The position numbers were made by a program, and so were the translations under genes. The notes under the pieces are model-generated. The model saw nothing but the letters and a program-made list of their open reading frames with translations, did not search any database and was not told where the DNA came from. Shown here piece after piece: positions 34,154 to 45,117 of a DNA stretch of 64,000 nucleotides. The stretch comes from Microbacterium sp. Gd 4-13 (GTDB lineage: Bacteria; Actinomycetota; Actinomycetes; Actinomycetales; Microbacteriaceae). Position 1 is the first letter of the stretch, and the number at the start of each line of letters is the position of its first letter. The stretch covers positions 434,001-498,000 of the forward strand of contig NZ_QEIJ01000002.1 in the NCBI RefSeq assembly GCF_003095395.1, read 5' to 3'.

Positions 34154-34878
34154 GCGGGCCGGGACGCGACGGACGACTCGGCGTCGGCATCATCGGGGCG
34201 GGGAAGGTCGGTCCCGTGATCGGATCGGCGCTCGCCGGCGCGGGGCACGCTCTCGTGGGCATCACCTCGGGGTCCGACGACGACCGGGTCGAGGCCATCC
34301 TTCCGGGGGTGCCGGTGCTGGCCGCCGACGAGGTCGTGCGCCGTAGCGAGCTCGTCGTGATCGCCGTGCCCCACGACGAGCTCGCCGGGCTCGTCGCCGG
34401 TCTCGCGGAGGTCGGAGCGTGGCAGCCGGGCCAGCTCGTTCTGCACACCGACGCCGCGCACGGCATCGCGGTGCTCGAACCGGCTCTGCGATCCGGCGCG
34501 ATCCCGCTGGCGATCCATCCCGCGATCAGCTTCACGGGCACCTCGATAGACCTCCGGGCTCTCAGCCAGGGCTATGCCGCGGTCACCGCTCCGGGGCCCG
34601 TGCTGCCCATCGCGCAAGCGCTCGCGGTCGAGCTGGGATGCGAGCCGGTCGTGGTCGCTGATGCCGATCGGCCCGCGTACGCCGAGGCGATCGCGACGGC
34701 CACGGAGTTCTCGCGCTCGATCGTGCGACAGGCGGCGGGCATGCTCACCCGCCTGGGTGTCGACAACGCGGGAGGCTATCTCTCCGCCCTCGTGCGTTCG
34801 ACCGTCGACCAGGCGCTCGCCGAGGGAGCGCCCCCGCACAGGGACCCGCTCGGTCCCGACGCTACGATCGACGGATGA
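34150..34878 (+). CDS. Rossmann-like and DUF2520 domain protein
   Basis: The N-terminus is a NAD(P)-binding fold (LGVGIIGAGKVGPVIGSALA), and the C-terminal helical DUF2520 domain follows, with PLAIHPAISFTGTSIDLRAL. Such proteins resemble ketopantoate reductase (PanE) and commonly sit just before panC in actinobacteria, so a pantoate-related reduction is plausible but unproven. 242 residues. It overlaps its neighbours by four bases at each end. Confidence 0.85.
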   Translation: MSGPGRDGRLGVGIIGAGKVGPVIGSALAGAGHALVGITSGSDDDRVEAILPGVPVLAADEVVRRSELVVIAVPHDELAGLVAGLAEVGAWQPGQLVLHTDAAHGIAVLEPALRSGAIPLAIHPAISFTGTSIDLRALSQGYAAVTAPGPVLPIAQALAVELGCEPVVVADADRPAYAEAIATATEFSRSIVRQAAGMLTRLGVDNAGGYLSALVRSTVDQALAEGAPPHRDPLGPDATIDG

Positions 34879-35726
34879 TCCGCTCCCTCGACGCGCTGCG
34901 TTCCCGCCTCACCGAGCTGCGCTCGGGCTCCGAAGGCGGCACCGCGTCGGTCGCACTGGTCTCGACGCTCGGCGCCCTCCACGAGGCCCATGTCGACCTC
35001 GTCGAGCGGGCGCGAGAGAGCGCCGACCTCGTGGTCGTCGCATCGTTCGTGAACCCTCTGCGCTTCCGCACCTCCGCAGACGTCGAGGCCTACCCGGTGC
35101 GACGCGCGCAGGACGACGCGCTCCTCGACAGGCTCGGCGTCGATGTCGTGTTCGCACCCGACGCGGCGGAGCTCCTTCCCGCGGGTATCGCGACCACGCG
35201 CGTCTCGGCCGGAGACCTCGGTCTGCGCTACGAGGGGCGCACGAGGCCGTACTACTTCGACGGTCTGCTCACGGCCGAGGCGATCCTCTTCCACCTGATC
35301 CGGCCCGATATCGCGGTCTACGGCGAGCGCGATCTGCAGCGCGTCTTCCTCGTGCGACGGATGATCCGCGACCTCTTCTTCGACATCGAGGTCGCCACGG
35401 TGCCGACCGTGCGCAGCGACGACGGGCTGCCGATCTCCAGCCGTGTCGACCTTCTCGAACCCGCCGATCGTCGAGCCGCCGCGCTCCTGCCCCGCGCCCT
35501 CGAGGCTGCCGCCTCGAACGCCGATCGCGGTGTCGACGCGTGCATCGCGGCGGCGCAGTCGTCGCTCATGGGTGAGGAGCGCATCCGCCTCGAGTATTTG
35601 AACGTCGTCGATCCGGCGACCTTCCTCCCCGTCGACGAGGCGCACTCCGGGCGCGCTCTCGCGCTCATCGCGGCGACCGTTGCCGGGCACCGCTTCATCG
35701 ACAACGCCGAGATCTCGCTGCCCTGA
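34875..35726 (+). CDS. panC: Pantothenate synthetase, divergent
   Basis: Joins pantoate and beta-alanine with ATP for pantothenate synthesis. Fold-wide similarity is clear (VALVSTLGALHEAHVDLVER, SFVNPLRFRTSADVEAYP, RPDIAVYGERDLQRVFLVRR, SDDGLPISSR). Several family-conserved positions differ: PTMGALH is STLGALH, the second histidine motif is HEAH, GEKDxQQ is GERDLQR and SSRN is SSRV. It may be a diverged true PanC or a related ligase. 283 residues. Linked by ATGA to the DUF2520 gene. Confidence 0.82.
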   Translation: MIRSLDALRSRLTELRSGSEGGTASVALVSTLGALHEAHVDLVERARESADLVVVASFVNPLRFRTSADVEAYPVRRAQDDALLDRLGVDVVFAPDAAELLPAGIATTRVSAGDLGLRYEGRTRPYYFDGLLTAEAILFHLIRPDIAVYGERDLQRVFLVRRMIRDLFFDIEVATVPTVRSDDGLPISSRVDLLEPADRRAAALLPRALEAAASNADRGVDACIAAAQSSLMGEERIRLEYLNVVDPATFLPVDEAHSGRALALIAATVAGHRFIDNAEISLP

Positions 35727-35788
35727 GGCGGCACTGCGGCGAGGGGCCGCGCCCGAGTCGGTCGACGCCGCTCGGTAGGATCGAGAGC

Positions 35789-37306
<1,518 letters not shown>

Positions 37307-37321
37307 TCGCACCCGCGCGCC

Positions 37322-38485
37322 TCAGATCACCTGCGTGACCGGCCCGCGCGGCACCGGGCGTTCGAAGACCCACTCGGGCAGGTGCGCGTTCGCGACGAAG
37401 GTCAACACGATCTCGCTGAGACCGTGCGCGGGGTCGATCTTCACCGCCTCTCCGGCGTAGGCAGCCGCGTGGGTCGATCGCCCGAGCGCCCACGACAACC
37501 AGGCGCACGCGGCCAGCGCGCCCGGCCGATCGTCGCGCGGAACGGCGGCGGCGATCCGCCGCGACAGTTCGAGGGCGTGGCTCAACCTCTCCGGATCGGG
37601 CCGCGGCCCTTCGCCCCACATCGACGCCGCGAGCTCGTCGGGATACGCCTCGCCGTCCTGCCAACGAAGCTGCGCCTCGGCGGCACGGTCTCCGGCCTCG
37701 AGTCCGCGGCACCACTGCGTGAGCGCGATGTCGCGCAGCGCGGGCCGCGCGAGCGACCACCCGAGGGTGGCGGCCTGGAAGGCGTCGAGATGGGAGGGAT
37801 CCCAGTCGAGGGCATCCTCGAGGAGGAGGGGGAGATCATCGAGAGCCTCCGCGGCGGCGAGGGCGCGCGGGTCGATCCGCGCGGGGTCGTCGGGCAGGTC
37901 GGGGTCGGCCCAGGTCTCGTTCTGCAGCACCGACACCGCGAACGACAGATCGTGAAGCGCTCGCCCGACGCGCTCCTTCTCGGCGAGATCGACCGGCGGC
38001 AGTGCGTGGCCGGCCGACTGATCGCCCGGGTCGAGCGGAAGGTCGTCGAGCTCCGCGCGATCCAGACGGAGCTCGGCGAGGTCGCGCCCCTCCGGTGGGC
38101 ACCCGGGATCGATGTACGACCCCCAACCGTCTGACGCGACGCAGAGCGCGTCGCGCACGTCGAGACCGCAGATGTCGGCCCGCGCCAGGAGGGCGCTCAT
38201 CAGGCGGTCGTGGGGGAGGCCCTCGGACTCTGCGAAGCCGGCATCGGTGTAGACGACGGGTGCCAGGGCGTCTGCCGTGGCGATCCGACAGATCAGCCCG
38301 ATGAACGTCGACGCCACCCGTTCGACGTCGTCGGTGTCGTCGGGCAGATCGAGTCGCATCACACCGAGCGTGCGATTGCCCGCGAACGGTACGAGAACGA
38401 GGCTTCGCGAGGGGGAGAAGCCCGCGAGGCGGGGGACCAGGGCGAGGAAGTCGGCGGCGGTGGTGGCCTTGAAGATCGGGGTCAT
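37322..38485 (-). CDS. DUF4192 domain-containing protein
   Basis: The N-terminus FKATTAADFLALVPRLAGFS followed by SRSLVLVPFAGNRTLGVMRLD is typical of DUF4192, an actinobacterial family of unknown function; YTDAGFAE and a C-terminal helical repeat region (LGWSLARPAL, ACAWLSWALGRSTHAAAYA) also fit. 387 residues from ATG 38485. It converges with lysS. Confidence 0.87.
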   Translation of the reverse strand: MTPIFKATTAADFLALVPRLAGFSPSRSLVLVPFAGNRTLGVMRLDLPDDTDDVERVASTFIGLICRIATADALAPVVYTDAGFAESEGLPHDRLMSALLARADICGLDVRDALCVASDGWGSYIDPGCPPEGRDLAELRLDRAELDDLPLDPGDQSAGHALPPVDLAEKERVGRALHDLSFAVSVLQNETWADPDLPDDPARIDPRALAAAEALDDLPLLLEDALDWDPSHLDAFQAATLGWSLARPALRDIALTQWCRGLEAGDRAAEAQLRWQDGEAYPDELAASMWGEGPRPDPERLSHALELSRRIAAAVPRDDRPGALAACAWLSWALGRSTHAAAYAGEAVKIDPAHGLSEIVLTFVANAHLPEWVFERPVPRGPVTQVI

Positions 38486-38600
38486 GCACCCACCGTCGTG
38501 CGCGGCGCGCCCGCCCGAGTCGGTGCGAGGCGCGGATGTGGAGGAGTGCGGGGATCGCGAGCTTGGGGAGGAGGCGGCGAACTGCGCGTATCCTTGGGAT

Positions 38601-38798
38601 GTGGACTCCTACGCCGCCGCCGTGATCTGGTCGCTTCTGCCGACCGTGGTGGTCTCGGTCGTGTTCTACTTCGTGATCCGCAACGTCATCCGCATGGATC
38701 GCACCGAGCGCAAGGTCTACGCGAAGATCGAGGCCGAGGAGCGCGCCAAGCGCGGACTCGCCCCCGTCTCCTCCTCCGCGCCCTCCGCCGACAGCTGA
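38601..38798 (+). CDS. Small single-pass membrane protein, 65 aa
   Basis: The GTG at 38601 begins a short protein with one hydrophobic segment (AAVIWSLLPTVVVSVVFYFV), then a basic/acidic cytoplasmic helix (RMDRTERKVYAKIEAEERAK) and a Ser-rich tail. This layout is typical of small actinobacterial membrane proteins of unknown function. It is divergent from the DUF4192 gene and precedes cls. Confidence 0.6.
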   Translation: MDSYAAAVIWSLLPTVVVSVVFYFVIRNVIRMDRTERKVYAKIEAEERAKRGLAPVSSSAPSADS

Positions 38799-38876
38799 GT
38801 CGGCCGACCCCGCCCGCTGTGCGGGCTCCCTCCCTCGCGCCGCTACGCTGAGGGCAGCAGCTCGCCGGGAGGTCTC

Positions 38877-40343
38877 GTGATCAGCATCACGTTCGATGCG
38901 ACGTGGTGGGTCGTCGCGATTTTCGTCGTCGATCTGATCATTCGCATCACCGCCATCATCGTCGTGCCCCGCAATCGACGGCCCACGGCCGCAATGGCGT
39001 GGCTGCTCGCGATCTACTTCATCCCGTTCATCGGGGTGCTGCTGTTCCTCCTCATCGGGAACCCCCGGTTGCCCAGGAAGCTCCGGCGCAAGCAGGCGGC
39101 GATCAACGAGTACCTCCACGACACGAGCGACTCGCTCGACTTCGGAACGCTCCGCCCGGATGCCCCGCACTGGTTCACCGCGCTGGTGGGCATGAACCGC
39201 AACCTCGGCGCGATGCCTCTGGCCGGCGACAACGACGCGCGCATCATCCACGACTACCAGGAGAGCTTCGACGCGATGGCCGAGGCCATCGGTCGCGCCG
39301 AACGCTACGTGCACGTCGAGTTCTACATCCTGCAATCGGATGCGGCGACCGAGGGCTTCTTCCGCGCCCTCGAGCAGGCCGCGGCGCGAGGTGTCGTCGT
39401 CCGCGTGCTGCTGGATCACTGGGCGAACCGCGGCAAGCCCTTCTACAAGCAGACCCTCCGGCGACTGGACGCGATGGGGGCTCGTTGGCACCTCCTGCTG
39501 CCGGTGCAGCCGCTGAAGGGGAAATATCAGCGACCCGATCTCCGTAATCACCGCAAGCTCCTCGTCATCGACGGCGACCTCGCCTACATGGGTTCGCAGA
39601 ACGTCACCGACTCCACGTACAACCTGCCGAAGAACATCCGCCGGGGCCTGCACTGGGTCGACCTCATGGTGCGCGTGCAGGGTCCGGTCGTCGCGAGCAT
39701 CAACGCCGTCTTCCTCAGCGACTGGTACAGCGAGACCGACGAGATCCTCACAGAAGAGATCGACATCGCCAGCGTGCAGTCGGGCCCGGGCGACCTCGAC
39801 TGCCAGATCGTGCCGTCCGGCCCGGGGTTCGATTTCCAGAACAACCTGAAGCTGTTCCTCGGCCTCCTCCTCGCCGCCGAGAAGAAGATCATCATCGTCA
39901 GCCCGTACTTCGTGCCCGATGAGGCTCTGCTGCTGGCGATCACGACCGCCTGTCAGAAGGGCGTGCACGTCGAGCTGTTCGTCTCCGAGGAAGGCGACCA
40001 GGCCATGGTCTACCACGCGCAGCGGAGCTACTACGAGGCGCTCCTGCGGGCGGGCGTGAAGATCTGGATGTACCGGAGGCCCTACATCCTCCACTCCAAG
40101 AGCCTGACGATCGACGACGACGTCGCCGTCATCGGATCGAGCAACATGGACATGCGCTCCTTCGGTCTCAACCTCGAGATCTCGATGCTCGTCCGCGGCG
40201 ACGAATTCGTCCGCGACCTTCGTGCCGTCGAGGACATGTATCGCGATCTCAGTCGCGAGCTCACGATGGAGGAGTGGCGCACGCAGCCGCTGCGCTCCAC
40301 CGTGCTCGACAACCTCGCCAGGCTCACCTCCGCGCTGCAGTAG
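38877..40343 (+). CDS. cls: Cardiolipin synthase
   Basis: A membrane phospholipase-D-type enzyme that makes cardiolipin. The GTG start gives two N-terminal membrane segments (~8-27 and ~42-60). Two HKD motifs are present: HRKLLVIDGDLAYMGSQN in the middle and HSKSLTIDDDVAVIGSSNMD near the end. 488 residues, standard length. Confidence 0.93.
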   Translation: MISITFDATWWVVAIFVVDLIIRITAIIVVPRNRRPTAAMAWLLAIYFIPFIGVLLFLLIGNPRLPRKLRRKQAAINEYLHDTSDSLDFGTLRPDAPHWFTALVGMNRNLGAMPLAGDNDARIIHDYQESFDAMAEAIGRAERYVHVEFYILQSDAATEGFFRALEQAAARGVVVRVLLDHWANRGKPFYKQTLRRLDAMGARWHLLLPVQPLKGKYQRPDLRNHRKLLVIDGDLAYMGSQNVTDSTYNLPKNIRRGLHWVDLMVRVQGPVVASINAVFLSDWYSETDEILTEEIDIASVQSGPGDLDCQIVPSGPGFDFQNNLKLFLGLLLAAEKKIIIVSPYFVPDEALLLAITTACQKGVHVELFVSEEGDQAMVYHAQRSYYEALLRAGVKIWMYRRPYILHSKSLTIDDDVAVIGSSNMDMRSFGLNLEISMLVRGDEFVRDLRAVEDMYRDLSRELTMEEWRTQPLRSTVLDNLARLTSALQ

Positions 40344-40430
40344 CGCGCAGCATCCGCGGCCCTGCGTCGTGCGTCTCGGGGGCTTTCTGTGCAGGATGGG
40401 AGGACGCCCCCACCCGGAAGGTCCGCCTCC

Positions 40431-41177
40431 ATGACACGCACGACGTCGATCCTGGCCGCAGCCGCCTTGCTGCTCCTCACGGGCGGAGGCCTCGCCGCGT
40501 GCGCGACCCCCTCCGGCTCCGGGGCGTCCTCAGAAACCTCCGCGGCATCGCCGTCGAGCGAGACGAGTGCGCCGGTCGACGCCGACATCGACGCGGCCTG
40601 GCTCAGCGGCGGAACGATGATCGCCGTCCTCACGCGCGGAAGCTCGACGTGCGTGCCCGTGGCCTCCGACGTGGCCTTCGCCGACGGGGTGCTGAGCGTG
40701 GAGCTCGCCGATCCGCCCGCCGATCAGGCCTGCACGCGCGACTTCGTGCTCCGCGCTTTCGCCGTGGTCGTGCCCGAGGGCGTCGACCCCGCCGAAGATA
40801 TCGAGATCGCCGTGTCGGGCTCGGAGGCGAGCGGGTCGGTCGAGCTCGCGGGGGTCGCCGGGCTCGTCCCGTCCGACGGTGTCCAGGACGGCGGCGTGCC
40901 CACCGCGGGGTGGAGCACCGCCGACGGCGTGTTCGCCCTGCTCACCTGGGGGTCATCGGGATGCCCGCCCGTCGTGCAGGACGCCCTCGTGAGCGCCCCG
41001 GGCGAGATCACCGCCACGCTGGCCGAGTCGCCCGCCGACCGCATCTGCACGAGCGACTTCGCCCCGCGGGTCACCCTGGGGGAGGTTCCCGGCATCGAGA
41101 GCGGCACCGCCTACGAGCTGGTGCTGCAGGGCGACGGGATCGAGGGAACCCGCGTCCCGATCGCCGGCGTGAACTGA
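40431..41177 (+). CDS. Secreted lipoprotein, 248 aa
   Basis: The ATG at 40431 starts a signal peptide (MTRTTSILAAAALLLLTGGG) with lipobox LAAC (Cys near 24), then a Ser/Thr linker. The mature part holds two similar halves: AWLSGGTMIAVLTRGSSTCVPV... and WSTADGVFALLTWGSSGCPPV, each followed by a cysteine in the DQACTRDF/DRICTSDF motif. It is therefore an internal duplication with paired cysteines, probably disulfide-bonded. Function unknown. Confidence 0.75.
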   Translation: MTRTTSILAAAALLLLTGGGLAACATPSGSGASSETSAASPSSETSAPVDADIDAAWLSGGTMIAVLTRGSSTCVPVASDVAFADGVLSVELADPPADQACTRDFVLRAFAVVVPEGVDPAEDIEIAVSGSEASGSVELAGVAGLVPSDGVQDGGVPTAGWSTADGVFALLTWGSSGCPPVVQDALVSAPGEITATLAESPADRICTSDFAPRVTLGEVPGIESGTAYELVLQGDGIEGTRVPIAGVN

Positions 41178-41198
41178 CCGCGACGACCAGGACACGCG

Positions 41199-42521
41199 TC
41201 AGGCGCCCGGCGCCTCCTCGGCGTCGGTCGTGTCGTCGGCGTCTGCACCCGTGCGGATGACGGCGACCTCGGCCACGCGGCGCCTCTCCATCTGCTGCAC
41301 GCGCAGGGTCGCATCGGGCACCGCGACCGTGTCGCCGACGGCCGGGATGCGACCGAGACGATCCATGATGAAACCCGCCAGGGTGTCGTAGGTTCCGCGT
41401 TCCAGCTCGACCCCCGACGCCTCTTCGAAGTCCTGCAGGTTCAGGCGCCCGTCGAACGTGCCGCCGGCCGGGTCGTCGGGATGGGCGGCCGCCTCGACGT
41501 CGTACTCGTCGAAGATCTCGCCGACGACCTCCTCCACGAGATCCTCGAGGGTGACGATCCCGTCGGTTCCGCCGTACTCGTCGACGACGACGGCGATGTG
41601 CAGCTCTTCGGCGCGCATCTTCGTGAGCGTCGGCAGCACCCGCGACGACGCCGGCAGGTAGCTGATCTCGCGTGCGATCTCCGACACGGGGCGCTTCGGG
41701 TCGGGGGATGCGGCGTCGTACAGGTCGCGCACGTGTACGAACCCGATGATGTCGTCGATCGACGAGTCGGTGATCGGGTAGCGGGAGTACGGGAGATGCT
41801 GCACGCGTTCGACGGCGTCGGCGATGGTCATCGCGACGTCGAGGGCGATGACCTCGAGCCGCGGGCGCATGACCTCGCTGATCTGCCGATCGCGCAGCGA
41901 CAGCACGTCGTCGAGGATGCGACGCTCGTCTTCGGGGAGTCCGCCGTGGCTCGAGACGATGTCGCGCAGCTCGTCGTCGGTCATCTCGTCGGCGTTCTTG
42001 TCCGGGTCGCCGCCGAGGAGTCGCACGAGCGCATTCGTCGACACCGAGAGCAGCCAGATCACCGGGCGCATGAGCACGGCGAACCCGTTGAGCACGGGGG
42101 CCACGGCGTAGGAGAACTGCGCGTTGCGCTGGATCGCCAGGCGCTTGGGCACCAGCTCGCCGAGCACGAGCGAGAAGTAGGCGATGACGAGCGTGAGCAC
42201 GACCGTCGAGACACCGTCGGCGACCTCGGGGGTCATGCCGATCGCGACGAGCAGGGGTTCGAGGTAGGGCGAGATCGACGACGCACCGTACGCGGCCGAG
42301 AGGAACCCGGCGACGGTGACGCCGATCTGCACCGCAGAGAGGAAGCGGTTGGGGTTGCGCGCGAGGGATGCCACCTTCTCGCCGCGCTTGCCGCGCGCGG
42401 CGATGGCGTTGAGCTGGCTCTCGCGAAGCGTCACCAGCGCCATCTCGGTGGCGGCGAAGACGCCGCCGATGAGCACGAAGATCAGAACCAGAACGATGTT
42501 GAAGATCAGGTCGCCGCTCAC
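41199..42521 (-). CDS. Hemolysin-family CNNM/CorC transporter-like protein
   Basis: A membrane protein of the CNNM (DUF21) type: N-terminal membrane domain of four helices ([20 protein letters not shown], then [15 protein letters not shown] and later ones), a CBS-pair ([40 protein letters not shown]) and a C-terminal CorC_HlyC domain ([20 protein letters not shown]). Such proteins are linked to magnesium and cobalt handling. 440 residues. Confidence 0.92.
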   Translation of the reverse strand: MSGDLIFNIVLVLIFVLIGGVFAATEMALVTLRESQLNAIAARGKRGEKVASLARNPNRFLSAVQIGVTVAGFLSAAYGASSISPYLEPLLVAIGMTPEVADGVSTVVLTLVIAYFSLVLGELVPKRLAIQRNAQFSYAVAPVLNGFAVLMRPVIWLLSVSTNALVRLLGGDPDKNADEMTDDELRDIVSSHGGLPEDERRILDDVLSLRDRQISEVMRPRLEVIALDVAMTIADAVERVQHLPYSRYPITDSSIDDIIGFVHVRDLYDAASPDPKRPVSEIAREISYLPASSRVLPTLTKMRAEELHIAVVVDEYGGTDGIVTLEDLVEEVVGEIFDEYDVEAAAHPDDPAGGTFDGRLNLQDFEEASGVELERGTYDTLAGFIMDRLGRIPAVGDTVAVPDATLRVQQMERRRVAEVAVIRTGADADDTTDAEEAPGA

Positions 42522-42710
42522 AGCGCGACTCCGATCGTGCGGGATGCGCCCGAATGGGCGCCGGCTCTATGGCTGTCGGGGTCTCGCTTTGCGCGTCGAT
42601 TCATGGGGCAACGATATTCGGCCGCGGGTGCGAGTAGCCGAGTATTCCCCGACAGCCCGCCCGTGCGCTAGTGCGCAGCATCCGTCGCGGTCCATCACCC
42701 ACCGCGGCGC

Positions 42711-42825
42711 GTGCGCTCTGCTGTCGCAACGGGCGGGTGTGACGCGCCATTCTCGGCAGGGGAACCTGCAGCACTCCGCTCCCCTGCCGCGAACGGCGAG
42801 TTCGGCGCACCATTCGTGACGGGGG
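42711..42825. repeat. Two degenerate ~58-bp hairpin units, left of DUF559 gene
   Basis: Two tandem units of the type (c)ctgtcgcaacg...gccattctcggcagggga and cgctcccctgccgcgaacgg...cattcgtgacgggggag. Each is an imperfect hairpin with an outer stem of ctcccctg and caggggag. Related units lie at 43983-44096 on the other side of the DUF559 gene. The rest of 42522-42940 holds no gene I support. Confidence 0.6.
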
Positions 42826-42940
42826 AGTGCACTGGGCCGTGGGACCGTGCGCTCCTCCACAGCTGAGAATCGCGGGCGGTCTGTCCACGATGACGGCGGA
42901 AGGAGTGCATCGGCGGCGGATGCTGCGCCACAGTCGCCGC

Positions 42941-43900
42941 ATGAGAAGAACAGGCCTGCCCTCGTCGCTGGGCGATCGGTTCACCACAGCGGATGCCGCG
43001 GCGGAGGGAGTGCCGCCGAGCCGGCTGAGGGCGAGCGACCTGCGGCGCCCCTTCCACGGTGTTCGGGCGCGCGCAGCCGATCTGCCCGAATTCCTCCTCA
43101 CCGACTCGCGCGGCATGCCTCGGGGCCGTGCAGAGGTCGACCATCTTCGGCGCGCGCTCGACTATCTTCCTCGGATGGCCGCCCACGAGTTCTTCTGCAG
43201 CGTCACGGCGGCGATCGCTCACGGACTGCCCCTACCCGCTGCGGTGATCGATCGTGCCATCGATGTCGCCGTGTTCGCACCCCGGCGGCTGCCCCGCACG
43301 TCGGGAGTGAGAGGGCACGAAGCGTCGACGAAGACGGTGCGATCGTTCATCGACCCCGTGTCGGGCCTGAGGATGACGACCCCCGCGACGACATGGGCGA
43401 TGCTCGGGGCGGTGCTGACGCATCCGCACGACCTCATCGCGGCCGGCGACGCGGTGGTTCGGCAGTGGCGAGTTCCTGCGCCGCTCGCGACGCGGGCGCA
43501 GCTGCAGGCGGCGGTGGATTCGGGTCGTCGAGTGGGGGTCGTCAAGCTCCGCGAGGCGCTCGTCCACGTGCGAACGCGGTCGGCGTCCAGGCCCGAGACG
43601 AGATGTCGCCTCGCCCTCACCGACGCGGGCCTTCCTGAGCCCGAGTCGAACTTCGATGTCATCGAGCTCGGAATAGCGCTGGCGTGCGTGGACCTGGCCT
43701 ACCCTGCGCTGAAGATCGCCATCGAGTACGAGGGTGAGCATCACTTGCTCGACCCCGAGCAGTGGGCGCACGACATCGATCGCTACGACCGTCTGCGAGA
43801 AGCCGGGTGGATCGTGATCCGGGTGACGAAGGCGGAGCTCTTCGGTGCTCCGTCTCTCGTGGTCAGGCGCGTGCGTCGTGCGATCGCCTCGCGCTCCTAG
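42941..43900 (+). CDS. DUF559 domain-containing protein
   Basis: The N-terminal part is an AbiEi-like winged-helix region (RFTTADAAAEGVPPSRLRAS, then FFCSVTAAIAHGLPLP), and the C-terminal ~100 residues are a Vsr/DUF559 nuclease-like domain: ACVDLAYPALKIAIEYEGEH, RYDRLREAGWIVIRVTKAEL. This family is abundant in Microbacterium, often in many copies per genome. I use ATG 42941; an ATG at 42890 is possible. Hairpin repeats flank it on both sides, which suggests the unit may move or recombine. Confidence 0.8.
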   Translation: MRRTGLPSSLGDRFTTADAAAEGVPPSRLRASDLRRPFHGVRARAADLPEFLLTDSRGMPRGRAEVDHLRRALDYLPRMAAHEFFCSVTAAIAHGLPLPAAVIDRAIDVAVFAPRRLPRTSGVRGHEASTKTVRSFIDPVSGLRMTTPATTWAMLGAVLTHPHDLIAAGDAVVRQWRVPAPLATRAQLQAAVDSGRRVGVVKLREALVHVRTRSASRPETRCRLALTDAGLPEPESNFDVIELGIALACVDLAYPALKIAIEYEGEHHLLDPEQWAHDIDRYDRLREAGWIVIRVTKAELFGAPSLVVRRVRRAIASRS

Positions 43901-43982
43901 CCCATTCCCTTCGTGCTCCCACCCTGCGCGGCTCGCGCTCCCACCCCGCTTCCACCCCGCTCCCTTCGCGCTCCCACTCTGC

Positions 43983-44096
43983 GCTCCCCTGTCGCATCTG
44001 GTGGGTGCACCTCGCCATTCGCGTCAGGGGAGGGCGCTCTTCATCGTTCCCCTGTCGCGAAGTGCGGGTTGGAACCGCCGAACGTGACAGGGGAGC
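43983..44096. repeat. Two degenerate ~58-bp hairpin units, right of DUF559 gene
   Basis: gctcccctgtcgcatctggt...gccattcgcgtcaggggag and gttcccctgtcgcgaagtgc...gaacgtgacaggggag. They match the two units at 42711-42825 in order and orientation. The intervening 43901-43982 holds short repeats of the cgctcccaccc type and no gene. Confidence 0.6.
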
Positions 44097-44132
44097 GGGG
44101 TGCGTGCGACGCGGCCGAGCGGATGCTGCGGG

Positions 44133-44366
44133 TCAGTCGCGCGCGAGCACCAGCAGGTCGCCGGGCTCGCAGTCGAGGGCACGGCAGACGGCCGAGAGGG
44201 TGGAGTATCGGATCGCGCGGGCCCGATCGTTCTTGAGCACCGAGAGGTTCACGACGCTGACCCCGACGATCTCGCTGAGGCGGGTGAGGGTCATGCCGCG
44301 CGCGGCGAGCAGTTCGTCGAGCCGGCAGTGGATCCCGGTGGGGCCCTCGTCATCGACAGGGCTCAT
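44133..44366 (-). CDS. Small XRE/Cro-like regulator, 77 aa
   Basis: From ATG 44366, a compact helix-turn-helix: HCRLDELLAARGMTLTRLSE, IVGVSVVNLSVLKNDRARAI and LSAVCRALDCEPGDLL, a YozG-type layout. It overlaps the membrane-protein gene by four bases (ATGA), and such HTH plus DUF2975-type membrane protein pairs are common. Likely regulates the pair by the palindrome at 45118-45135. Confidence 0.85.
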   Translation of the reverse strand: MSPVDDEGPTGIHCRLDELLAARGMTLTRLSEIVGVSVVNLSVLKNDRARAIRYSTLSAVCRALDCEPGDLLVLARD

Positions 44367-45106
44367 ACAAGCCTCCGGTTCTCGCGCTGCAGGCGCGTTC
44401 CGATCGAGAACGCGGCCGCGACGAGGGCGATCCCGAGCCCCCACCCGACCGGGCCGAGGTCGAGAGCGAGCGACGACGCGACGAAGCCGCCGGGCCCGGT
44501 GATGTCCCGCGGATCGCCGAGGAACGCGACCGTCTCGGCCCGAGCGGTCGAGCCAGCGATCTGCGAACCGAGGCCCGAGCCGATCACAACGATCGCCACG
44601 ACGCCGAGGGCGTTCGGGAAGGAGCGGGTGAAGGGGGTTCCGCGCAGGAGTGCCATCGCCAGCCAGGCGATGGCCACGGCGATCACAAGACCGGTGACAG
44701 CGGGCAATGCGGTCTCCAGCCACAGCAGCATCCGCGTCGATCCCGGCAGGTTGGCCACCTCGATCCACGCCGACTCGTACCCCGCATCGACGGGAGCGTC
44801 CGACGCGACGAGGACGGCCGGGTAGTCCCCGCTCATCGGCACATCCGTCACCCTCACCGAGGGTGAGGTGGCTAGGAAGATGCCCGACGCGATCAGCCCG
44901 TACACCGAGAGCGCGATTCCCATGAGACCGCCCGCCCCTACGAGCGACACGGCCCAGGTCTCCGCCCTACCGAGCGTCGGGCGTTCCGTGCCGGTGTCGC
45001 TGCGCAGAGATCGGCGCATCGACCAGATCGCCACGGCCGTGGCGCCTGCGGCCGTCAGGACCGCAACCACGACGAGGAAGGTGTTCACGAACGTGACGTC
45101 GTTCAT
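44363..45106 (-). CDS. DUF2975-like multispanning membrane protein
   Basis: A 247-residue membrane protein with about four hydrophobic segments (NTFLVVVAVLTAAGATAVAI, LVGAGGLMGIALSVYGLIAS, ALPAVTGLVIAVAIAWLAMA, LGVVAIVVIGSGLG) and a conserved RGTPFTRSFPNAL motif, which is the hallmark of DUF2975 proteins. Paired with the HTH gene downstream. Start M at 45106; a GTG/ATG two codons earlier is possible. Confidence 0.8.
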   Translation of the reverse strand: MNDVTFVNTFLVVVAVLTAAGATAVAIWSMRRSLRSDTGTERPTLGRAETWAVSLVGAGGLMGIALSVYGLIASGIFLATSPSVRVTDVPMSGDYPAVLVASDAPVDAGYESAWIEVANLPGSTRMLLWLETALPAVTGLVIAVAIAWLAMALLRGTPFTRSFPNALGVVAIVVIGSGLGSQIAGSTARAETVAFLGDPRDITGPGGFVASSLALDLGPVGWGLGIALVAAAFSIGTRLQRENRRLV

Positions 45107-45117
45107 CCGCATCCCAT

